Assembly: GCA_027335545.1 (NCBI GenBank)
Contig: DAHWHV010000164.1
Span: forward strand, 1-9,711
DNA length: 9,711 nucleotides
DNA from: Clostridia bacterium
GTDB lineage: Bacteria > Bacillota_E > RBS10-35 > JAJYVN01
Reading direction: 5' to 3'
Within the stretch, counting starts at the first letter, position 1; each line of letters starts with the position of its first letter. Of the stretch, positions 1 through 4,721 are shown piece by piece. The position numbers were made by a program, and so were the translations under genes. The notes beneath the pieces were generated by a model. The model did not search any database, had not been told where the DNA came from, and was given only the letters and a program-made list of their open reading frames with translations.

Positions 1-1245
1 CTGAACCAACAATTCATCGACGCCAACTACAACGCCAAGAACCGCGGCGTCTACGTGCGGGTGAATGCCCCGGTCCAGGGGGGCGCCCAGGGGCAGATCG
101 CCGCCGCGATCGCCGGGGCTGGTTACATGGACGTCTTCCAGGACTGCTGCAGCGACATCGCCGTCCTGGAGGCCAGCGGCTACCTGACCCCGTTGAACAG
201 CTACCTGAAGCAGGACAACATCAACACCTCCATCTGGAACCAGCGGCACCTCCAGGTGCTGACCTACGGGGGCGAACTCAAGGCGCTGCCGGCCTACGAC
301 GGTCCGGTCACCGTGTTCTACCGGCAGGACCTGTTGGATCAGATGGGCCTGTCCTACCCGCAGCCGGACTGGACCTACCAGGAGGCGCAGGCCATCTGGC
401 AGTCCTCCACCCGCACCGTGACCCAAGGCGGCAAGCCCGCCCACCAGTATGGCGTGCAGCTGTTCAACACCAGCTACGACTCGCAGCTGGACTGGTGGTT
501 GCAGGGCTGGGGCACCACCAAGATGAACGCCGCGGGGACGGCGGTCACGGCGGACAACTCCAAGGGTTGGGCCTGTCTGACCTTCCTGCAGGACCTGGCC
601 AAGGCCGGGGTCGCCCAGCAGCGCTCTACCGTGACGCCCATGGCCAACGGGCAGTGCGTCTTCAAACAGGCCGGCGGCTGGGAGCTGTTGCCGGCCGCCC
701 AACAGTTGGGCAACAAGGTCAAGTGGAACATCCTGCCCAACCCCGTCTGGCCGGCGGGCCGCTCGACGTTCAACAACATCGACTACTACGTGATGAACCA
801 CGCCACCAAGCACCCGGAGCATGCCTGGAACCTGTTGAAGTGGGTCTGCGCGGAGCCGGCCTATCAGACCTTCCAGATGCAGGCGACCCTCGTGCAGCCA
901 TGCCTGAACAGCCTGTGGTCGAAGTGGCAGACCATCGTGCTGCAGGCCGCGCCGCCCCTGCACGGCAAGGACATCCAGTGGATCGCCGACGCCGCCACCG
1001 GGGGCTACGCTTGGCCGAACCGCTACTTCACCTACGCCCCGACCCAGGCGGCCGCGGTCGTCAACACCTGGGGCGGGCAGATCTGGGCGGGCACGGTCTC
1101 GCCGGAACTCGGCCTCAAGCAGATGGCGGCCCAGGTCGACTCCCTGGAGGCATCGAGCCGCCAGGTCAGCAACGCCGCCGCAACGGTCCAGAAGGCCTTC
1201 CCGACCAAGGGGGCGGCGATCGCCTCCGTCCAGCCGGGGCTCTGA
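1..1245 (+). CDS. ABC transporter sugar-type substrate-binding protein, 5' truncated
   Basis: This is the extracellular solute-binding component (SBP_bac_1 / COG1653 type) of an ABC importer. It captures a sugar or glycerol-phosphate-like ligand outside the membrane. The reading frame is open from base 1 and gives 414 visible residues ending in TGA. The true start and any signal peptide or lipobox lie upstream of the window; the GTG at 55 is internal. Family-like features are the early D-V-F-Q-D and S-G-Y-L-T-P-L stretch, the Y-R-Q-D-L-L-D-Q-M-G-L block (a very common SBP_bac_1 signature), the W-x-x-A-Q-x-I-W region after it, and a tryptophan/tyrosine-rich C-terminal half. The protein is rich in Asn, Gln, Tyr and Trp, which suits a secreted sugar binder. 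The gene downstream is on the opposite strand, so any partner permeases must be upstream or elsewhere. The family is fairly certain, the ligand unknown. The DNA here is visibly less GC-rich than the rest of the window. Confidence 0.88.
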   Translation: MNQQFIDANYNAKNRGVYVRVNAPVQGGAQGQIAAAIAGAGYMDVFQDCCSDIAVLEASGYLTPLNSYLKQDNINTSIWNQRHLQVLTYGGELKALPAYDGPVTVFYRQDLLDQMGLSYPQPDWTYQEAQAIWQSSTRTVTQGGKPAHQYGVQLFNTSYDSQLDWWLQGWGTTKMNAAGTAVTADNSKGWACLTFLQDLAKAGVAQQRSTVTPMANGQCVFKQAGGWELLPAAQQLGNKVKWNILPNPVWPAGRSTFNNIDYYVMNHATKHPEHAWNLLKWVCAEPAYQTFQMQATLVQPCLNSLWSKWQTIVLQAAPPLHGKDIQWIADAATGGYAWPNRYFTYAPTQAAAVVNTWGGQIWAGTVSPELGLKQMAAQVDSLEASSRQVSNAAATVQKAFPTKGAAIASVQPGL

Positions 1246-1246
1246 C

Positions 1247-1282
1247 GGGCCGCGTCTCTGCAAGAGGCGCGTGGGGCGGCCC
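1247..1282 (+). terminator. Stem-loop directly after the substrate-binding protein gene
   Basis: A hairpin starts two bases after the stop codon. An inner 7-bp stem pairs 1252-1258 with 1264-1270 (one G-T wobble, 5-base loop TGCAA), and an outer GGGCC/GGCCC pairing joins 1247-1251 with 1278-1282. No T-run follows, so it is not a textbook intrinsic terminator. It could act as a 3' stabiliser or a Rho-dependent pause site. Confidence 0.4.
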
Positions 1283-1444
1283 GCCTGCGCTGGCGGCCGC
1301 CCCGCCCGGTCCGGGCCCGGTGGTGGAGCGCCGCGCGCAGGGGGCCAGGCGCTCGGATGGTGCTGCGAGAGTTCGGTCTTGCAGCACCGTCCCCGGCCGC
1401 CCAGGCCCGAGTTCCTCTTCACCCACCACCCCTTGTGGTTGAGG

Positions 1445-1461
1445 GGCCGCCTGCGGCCTTT
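1445..1461. terminator. Short hairpin with TTT between convergent genes
   Basis: GGCCG (1445-1449) pairs with CGGCC (1454-1458) around a 4-base loop and is followed by TTT on the + strand. It sits between two convergent genes, where a terminator is expected. The stem is short and the T-run is only three bases, so the call is weak. The segment just upstream (1429-1446) forms a second possible hairpin. Confidence 0.3.
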
Positions 1462-1472
1462 CGCCGCGGCCG

Positions 1473-1685
1473 CTAGTCCGCCACCGGGCGGAAGCGGTGG
1501 GCCACCTCCGCCTCCGCCTGCCGGTCCAGCTGCAGGGACTTGGCCCGGACCTCGGCGGCCGTCACGACGCCCTTGGCGATGAGCAGTTCCAGCAGGCTGG
1601 CGATCGCCAGCGTGTTGCGGTACTCCACCTCCTTCAAATCCGCCAGTTGAGCCCCGAACTGCACCTCATGCCACCGCCCCGCCAC
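1473..1685 (-). CDS. Small hypothetical protein, 70 aa
   Basis: I do not recognise this gene. The reading frame is open much further upstream on the - strand, but that part is Gly/Ala/Arg low-complexity sequence produced by the GC-rich repeat DNA. Only the last ~65 residues look like a real protein: soluble, helical and charged, with the core L-K-E-V-E-Y-R-N-T-L-A-I-A-S-L-L-E-L-L-I-A-K-G-V-V-T-A-A-E-V. That core resembles a short helical hairpin of the 'leader helix, then K-G-V-(I/V)-T-x-x-E-(L/V)' type seen in many small Bacillota proteins. No membrane segment or signal is visible. Two GTG codons can serve as the start: 1685 (70 aa, preceded by a G-rich stretch) and 1664 (63 aa). Neither has a clear Shine-Dalgarno. 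The gene converges on the substrate-binding protein gene. That it is coding is inferred from its non-repetitive amino-acid pattern; its function is unknown. Confidence 0.6.
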   Translation of the reverse strand: MAGRWHEVQFGAQLADLKEVEYRNTLAIASLLELLIAKGVVTAAEVRAKSLQLDRQAEAEVAHRFRPVAD

Positions 1686-1810
1686 TCCCCCACCCCCACT
1701 TTCCGGGCCCCAGTCCCCGCGCGGCCTCCCCGCAGCCGGCGGCCGGCCGAGGTACCGCCGTCCTGCCGCCGGGCACCTGGTAGAGCGGTCGCGGTCGCCG
1801 CCCGTTCCCC

Positions 1811-1895
1811 GCTGCGTTTCCCCGCCGCGTTTCCCCGCCGCGTTTCCCGCCGCGGTTCCCGCCGCGTTTCCCGCCGCGTTTCCCGCCGCGTTTCC
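1811..1895. repeat. Tandem repeat, seven units of 12-13 bp
   Basis: Seven head-to-tail copies of GCCGCGTTTCCC occupy this stretch. The first two are 13 bp (an extra C), the next four are 12 bp, and the last is cut to 11 bp. Unit 1 has GCTGCG and unit 4 has GCGGTTCCC; the others are identical apart from length. The array ends directly at the promoter-like sequence before tsaE, and the last unit supplies its -35 region. On the - strand the 12-bp period keeps a frame open (a Gly-Asn-Ala-Ala pattern), but this is most likely not a real protein. Confidence 0.92.
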
Positions 1896-1920
1896 AAATG
1901 AAGGCCCCATCTGCTATCTT
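1891..1920 (+). promoter_or_regulatory. Extended -10 promoter candidate for the tsaE-tsaB transcript
   Basis: TGC-TATCTT (1912-1920) gives an extended -10 element with a TATCTT hexamer. TTTCCA at 1891-1896, 18 bp upstream, matches four of six bases of the vegetative -35 consensus. It is among the most AT-rich spots in a very GC-rich region and is correctly oriented for tsaE. Transcription would begin near 1926-1928. Confidence 0.5.
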
Positions 1921-1940
1921 GGGCACCACGGGGGGCGATC

Positions 1941-1991
1941 ATGCGGGCCGCTTGGCACCAAGAGCCGGGCGTGGTCGCTGCATGTTCTTGA
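1941..1991 (+). CDS. Possible 16-aa leader peptide ORF upstream of tsaE
   Basis: An ATG at 1941 opens a 16-codon frame (MRAAWHQEPGVVAACS) ending in TGA. It lies just after the proposed transcription start and has a G-rich stretch (1930-1935) five bases before the ATG. Its coding sequence overlaps the 5' arm and loop of the 1959-2006 hairpin, which is the arrangement of a translated leader. No run of regulatory codons is seen. Many such short frames occur by chance, so this is speculative. Confidence 0.15.
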   Translation: MRAAWHQEPGVVAACS

Positions 1992-2166
1992 GGACGCGGG
2001 CTCTTGCCCCGACCACTGGGGGGATGCCGGTGCAGGCCCCGGAGGGCTCCCGGGAGGACGCCGCCAAGGGCGGGCGGCATCACCCCGACCACAAGGGGCG
2101 ATCCCGGCGTGCCAGCTACCAGCTCCGGAAGGGGGCGCGGCAAGCGGGGACTGTTGCCGCGCCCCC
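1959..2166 (+). promoter_or_regulatory. Highly structured 5' leader of tsaE (three stem-loops)
   Basis: Three strong inverted repeats follow the promoter. Stem A pairs CAAGAGCC (1959-1966) with GGCTCTTG (1999-2006), with a further GCGT/ACGC pairing inside. Stem B pairs 2019-2029 with 2075-2086 (11 bp with one bulged A). Stem C is a perfect 13-bp stem, 2131-2143 with 2154-2166, around a 10-base loop. An alternative short hairpin at 1951-1962 would compete with stem A. I tested by eye against T-box, TPP, SAM, glycine, cobalamin, RNase P and SRP signatures and found none. No T-run follows any stem. It may be a regulatory leader, an unclassified small RNA, or a GC-rich non-autonomous repeat. Stems B and C overlap the longest possible tsaE frame. 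Confidence 0.4.
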
Positions 2167-2668
2167 CTGGGGCCTGAGCACGCGCGGTCCCGGGGAGACG
2201 GCCGCGTTCGGGCGCCTGTTGGGGGCGACGGCCCCGCCGGGGGCGGTCGCCCTGCTCGCCGGTCCCGTCGGGGCCGGCAAGACCGTCCTGGCGGGGGGCC
2301 TGCTGGAGGGTCTGGGCGTTGCCGGTCCCCACCCCAGCCCCACCTTTCCCCTGGTGCGGGCCTACCAGGGTCGGCTGGGGGCCGCGCATCTGGACCTGTA
2401 TCGGGTCGAGCCGGCCCCCGCCGCGGCGCTCGATCCCGACCCCTGGGGGATCGGGCTGGCGGAGCTCCTGGACGGAGGGGCGGTCGTGGTGGTGGAGTGG
2501 CCCGATCGCCTGGGGCCCTGGGCGCCAAGCGACGCGCTGCGCATCCGGCTCTCCGGCCCGGGGGGCGAGGAGCGGCGGGAGCTGCGCCTGGTAGCGGGGG
2601 GGCCGGTGGCGCGGGCCTGGCTCGGCGGGGCGCGGCGGGCCGCCCGGGAGAGGGGCCTCTGGCCGTGA
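2024..2668 (+). CDS. tsaE: tRNA t6A modification ATPase TsaE
   Basis: TsaE is the P-loop ATPase that cycles the TsaB-TsaD complex during threonylcarbamoyl transfer to A37 of ANN-decoding tRNAs; it acts in the cytoplasm. Numbering from the ATG at 2024 (214 aa), the Walker A motif GPVGAGKT is at 80-87, the family SPTF at 105-108, HLDLYR at 122-127 and VEWPDRL at 157-163. All are diagnostic for TsaE. The conserved domain begins only around residue 55, with G-P-G-E-T-A-A-F-G-R-L-L-G, whereas TsaE proteins are usually about 150 aa. The first ~50 residues are therefore doubtful and coincide with leader hairpins. Possible starts are ATG 2024, GTG 2030 (better spaced from the G-run at 2018-2023), or a non-standard CTG at 2174. 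There is no other ATG, GTG or TTG before the domain. The stop overlaps the tsaB start (GTGA), so the two are translationally coupled. Confidence 0.9.
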   Translation: MPVQAPEGSREDAAKGGRHHPDHKGRSRRASYQLRKGARQAGTVAAPPWGLSTRGPGETAAFGRLLGATAPPGAVALLAGPVGAGKTVLAGGLLEGLGVAGPHPSPTFPLVRAYQGRLGAAHLDLYRVEPAPAAALDPDPWGIGLAELLDGGAVVVVEWPDRLGPWAPSDALRIRLSGPGGEERRELRLVAGGPVARAWLGGARRAARERGLWP

Positions 2669-3393
2669 TTGTCCTCGGCCTGGACGGTTCGCTTGGCGGC
2701 CCCGGCGTCGCGCTCGCGGACGAGGCCGGGTTGCGCGCCGCCTGCTGGGCCGGACCCGGGTCGCGGCCGGCCGGGACCCTGCTGGCCTTGGCCGAGGGGG
2801 CCCTGACCACCGAGGGGCTGTGCCCCCGGGACATCGGTGGGGTGGCCGTCGCCGTGGGCCCGGGCTCCTACGCGGGCGTGCGCGCCGCCGTGATGACGGC
2901 CAAGTGCCTCGGGCACGCGGCCGGCTGGCCGCTGGTGGCGATCGGCTCCCTGGAGGCCCTGGCCCGGGGCGTGGGTCCCTGGCCGGGTCCCGTGTGGACC
3001 GCCCTGGACGCCCGACGGGACCGGTGTTACGCGGCCGCGTTCCGCTGGGGCGCGGGCGGTGGACTCCTCCCAGAGGGCGAGCCGACGCTGTGGGCGCGCG
3101 ACGCCCTGCGCCGGGCTGCGGCGGCCGCCTCCGGGGGGCCCCTGCTCCTGGTCGGGACGGGCTGGGACGAAGGCGACCGCTGTGCCCTGGCCGCGGAGCG
3201 GGCGGAGGGGGCCTGGCTCAGCCCAGCGACCGCCGCCACGGCGCTGGCCCCGGCGGTGGCCCTGCGGGGGCGGCAACTGCTGCTGGGGGGCGTGACGACG
3301 GACCCCCTCGCGCTTGTCCCGCTGTATGTCGGGGAGCCCGTCATCGGCCGCCCGGCCGCGGACGGGCGGGCCGGCCGACCTCGCCCAGGTTGA
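2665..3393 (+). CDS. tsaB: tRNA t6A modification scaffold protein TsaB
   Basis: TsaB is the catalytically inactive TsaD paralogue that dimerises with TsaD and recruits TsaE in the t6A37 complex. The 242-residue product has the family's ASKHA-fold start M-I-V-L-G-L-D-G-S at its first residues, the hallmark GPGSYAGVR (65-73; usually GPGS-F/Y-T-G-L/V-R), the A-L-D-A-R-R-D-R-x-Y-A-A segment (113-124), and the closing P-L-Y-V-G-E-P motif that corresponds to P-x-Y-L-R in relatives. Length is normal for the family. The GTG at 2665 is chosen because it overlaps the tsaE stop (GTGA) and places the conserved V-L-G-L-D strand right at the N-terminus. The last ~20 residues are a Gly/Arg/Pro-rich tail with no conserved features. 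Confidence 0.93.
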   Translation: MIVLGLDGSLGGPGVALADEAGLRAACWAGPGSRPAGTLLALAEGALTTEGLCPRDIGGVAVAVGPGSYAGVRAAVMTAKCLGHAAGWPLVAIGSLEALARGVGPWPGPVWTALDARRDRCYAAAFRWGAGGGLLPEGEPTLWARDALRRAAAAASGGPLLLVGTGWDEGDRCALAAERAEGAWLSPATAATALAPAVALRGRQLLLGGVTTDPLALVPLYVGEPVIGRPAADGRAGRPRPG

Positions 3394-3419
3394 GACGGGC
3401 CGGCGGGGTGGCGTAGACT
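3390..3419 (+). promoter_or_regulatory. Promoter candidate for rimI
   Basis: TTGAGA (3390-3395) and TAGACT (3414-3419) are separated by 18 bp. They match the vegetative consensus at five of six and four of six positions. The -35 overlaps the tsaB stop codon, and the pair lies about 75 bp before the rimI start. TAGACT-type -10 boxes are common in very GC-rich genomes. This would allow rimI, and perhaps tsaD, to be transcribed apart from tsaE-tsaB. Confidence 0.45.
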
Positions 3420-3492
3420 GGGCGCACCCGCACCGATCGGCGCGGGGCGGCCGCGCGGGCGGCGGGCCGCCCCGGGGAGGGGCACGACACCG

Positions 3493-3981
3493 ATGGCGGT
3501 GCAGCAGGTTCCCCTGCCCGTGCGCTTCCGTGACATGGATCTGCGCGCCCTCTCGGGGGTCCTGGACATCGAGCGCCGCTCCTTCGCCACCCCGTGGTCG
3601 GAGCGGGCCTTCATCTCAGAGTTGACGCAGAACGCCTACGCCCATTACGTCGTGGCCCTGCGGGGCCACCAGGTGGTGGGCTATGCCGGGATGTGGCTGA
3701 TCCTCGACGAGGCCCACCTGACCAACATCGCCGTGCACCCCGCCGAGCGCGGACGCGGGTTGGGGGACGCCCTGCTGACGGAGATGGAGCGCCGGGCCGT
3801 GGCCGAGGGCTGCCTGCGCATGACGTTGGAGGTGCGGCCCAGCAACCCCGCGGCCCAGGCCCTCTACCGCAAGCACGGGTTCCTGGTGCGAGGGCGCCGC
3901 CCGGGGTACTACGCCGATACGCACGAGGACGCGCTGATCATGTGGAAGGATGACCTGGGCCCGCAGACCCCTGCGCCGTAA
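3493..3981 (+). CDS. rimI: Ribosomal-protein-alanine N-acetyltransferase RimI-like (GNAT)
   Basis: This GNAT-fold enzyme transfers acetyl from acetyl-CoA to a protein N-terminus; the model substrate is ribosomal protein S18. The gene is very often embedded among the t6A genes, as here. The 162-residue product carries I-E-R-R-S-F-x-x-P-W (26-35), E-A-H-L-T-N-I-A-V-H-P (73-83), the acetyl-CoA-binding RGRGLG (86-91), L-E-V-R-P-S-N-P-A-A-Q-A-L-Y-R-K-x-G-F (112-130), and the C-terminal Y-Y-A-D-T-H-E-D-A-L-I-M-W (139-151). All of these are typical of RimI. Glu113 and Tyr125 fall in conserved family positions. The ATG at 3493 is preceded by GGGGAGGGG about 10 bases upstream. The first ~10 residues are extra relative to many homologues. 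In some lineages RimI has broader specificity, so the exact substrate is not established. Confidence 0.9.
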   Translation: MAVQQVPLPVRFRDMDLRALSGVLDIERRSFATPWSERAFISELTQNAYAHYVVALRGHQVVGYAGMWLILDEAHLTNIAVHPAERGRGLGDALLTEMERRAVAEGCLRMTLEVRPSNPAAQALYRKHGFLVRGRRPGYYADTHEDALIMWKDDLGPQTPAP

Positions 3982-4284
3982 GGGTTTCGCTACTGGCGGC
4001 GGGCCTTGGGCACCGTGGCGGCCAGGGTGCGCCCTGGGCCACGCCGCCCCCGGTTGCGCATGGGTGGTGGTGCGTGTGACTGGTATGGGACCCCAGCGCC
4101 CACCCCGCCACGCTGCCGCACCTGCTCCCCCGAGGCCGCGCCAGTAAGGGGCAACGGGCCGGGCGCAGGTGCGGGCAGACAGTTGCGCCGCGCGGGACCG
4201 CCCGGCCGGCGCGAAGGCCGAGTCCGAACGGGCGGCGCTTCGATGTGGGGCAGATGTGGGGGAGATGTGGGGGCAGGAGGGGCG
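3982..4284. other. Gene-free spacer between rimI and the IS remnant
   Basis: I see no supported gene here in any frame. Open frames exist, but their translations are Arg/Pro/Gly low-complexity products of the GC-rich DNA. No left end or N-terminal tnpB homology of the downstream IS element could be recognised, so the border of the insertion, or of a later deletion, is somewhere in this stretch. A weak cysteine pair (C-R-T-C) in one frame is not enough to call a second transposase. Confidence 0.6.
4242..4274. repeat. Tandem repeat, three 11-bp units
   Basis: GATGTGGGGCA, GATGTGGGGGA and GATGTGGGGGC follow each other with exact 11-bp spacing at 4242, 4253 and 4264. The array ends eleven bases before recognisable tnpB homology begins, so it marks, or formed at, the truncation point of the IS remnant. 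Confidence 0.85.
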
Positions 4285-4659
4285 GTGACGGGTATGCTGG
4301 CGCAGTCGACGCTGGCCAAGAGCATCGCCGCCGTGGGCTGGGGAGAAGCCCTGCGGCCACTGGAATACAAGGCGCGGGGGCCTGGCCGCCCCTTCGTCCA
4401 GATCGATCGCTTGTACCCGAGCGGGAGGCGGTGCCATGCCTGCGCCCCTGCCGCGGCCCACGCCCCGCTTGACGTGCGGCACTGGGACGGTTCCGCGTGC
4501 GGCGCGGCCCTGGACCGGGACGCGAACGCGGCACAGAACGTCAGGGATGCGGCACTTGCGGAACTGGCCGCCGGGCTGGCGGTGTCTGCCTGTGGAGGGG
4601 ACGGAAGACCCGCGCGGAAACGCGTGGGCGGACCCCGACGAAGCAGGAAGCCCCGATGA
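4285..4659 (+). pseudogene. tnpB: tnpB C-terminal fragment (RNA-guided nuclease remnant)
   Basis: TnpB is the RNA-guided RuvC-like endonuclease of IS200/IS605 elements, normally about 400 aa. Only the last 124 residues remain. Recognisable parts are V-T-G-M-L-A-Q-S-T-L-A-K-S-I (1-14), V-G-W-G-E with L-E-Y-K (17-29), the D-R-L-Y-P-S with C-x-x-C half of the zinc ribbon (41-53), the RuvC-III L-D-R-D-A-N-A-A-Q-N-V (76-86), and the tail A-A-G-L-A-V-S-A-C-G-G-D (95-106). RuvC-I and RuvC-II are gone. The second zinc C-x-x-C has lost its first Cys (Gly69 in W-D-G-S-A-C-G; TGT to GGT would explain it). The fragment is nevertheless an open frame: AGGAGG at 4275-4280 sits four bases before the GTG at 4285, and its TGA overlaps the tsaD start as ATGA. 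It cannot be an active nuclease. Whether the stub is translated is unknown. Confidence 0.85.
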
Positions 4660-4721
4660 GCGATCACCGGGAATCCCCCGGCTTTAGCCGTGGGGAGGGG
4701 GTCAAGGACGCTCCCGGGCTC
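4600..4721 (+). ncRNA. Possible orphan omega RNA (reRNA) of the IS remnant
   Basis: In this IS family the guide RNA of TnpB is made from the 3' end of tnpB plus the right end, with its guide being the first ~16 bases of flanking DNA. The right-end hairpin is intact here (4674-4696). The guide-equivalent bases would be 4706-4721, starting GGACGCTCCCGGGCTC, inside tsaD. The 5' limit is arbitrary and transcription is not shown. Without a full TnpB at this locus it could only act with a TnpB encoded elsewhere, or be inert. Confidence 0.3.

Larger units (their letters stand above)
4285..4705 (+). mobile_element. Remnant of an IS200/IS605-family (IS1341-type) element
   Basis: The stretch holds the 3' part of tnpB followed by the characteristic right end of the family: a CCCC-GGC-TTTA-GCC-G-T-GGGG hairpin (4674-4696) and a terminal GTCAA (4701-4705). 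No tnpA, no left end and no 5' two-thirds of tnpB are present, so the element cannot move by itself. The right boundary at 4705 is inferred from the family's usual TCAA end; the left boundary given is only where protein similarity starts. Confidence 0.82.

Noticed and set aside
1765..1790. tRNA D-arm-like sequence (CTGGTAGAGCGG)
   Set aside because: No acceptor stem, anticodon arm or T-arm (GTTCGA) can be fitted around it, so it is a chance match.
1811..1895. CRISPR-like array
   Set aside because: The 12-bp units are directly adjacent with no spacers, so this is a simple tandem repeat; the 5755 and 4242 arrays are rejected for the same reason.
1921..2113. 6S RNA or other known small RNA
   Set aside because: A terminal pairing (1922-1933 with 2102-2113) gives a 6S-like length, but the interior folds into separate hairpins and the proposed transcription start falls inside the 5' arm.
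4080..4240. C-R-T-C and K-G-Q-R-A-G-R-R-C-G pieces in two + frames resembling an IS1-type zinc ribbon
   Set aside because: It requires a frameshift, only fragments match, and cysteine-rich strings arise easily in such GC-rich DNA.
4285..4659. Domesticated TnpB-like repressor (TldR type)
   Set aside because: Such repressors keep most of the protein for RNA and DNA binding; only the last 124 residues survive here, with a damaged zinc ribbon.
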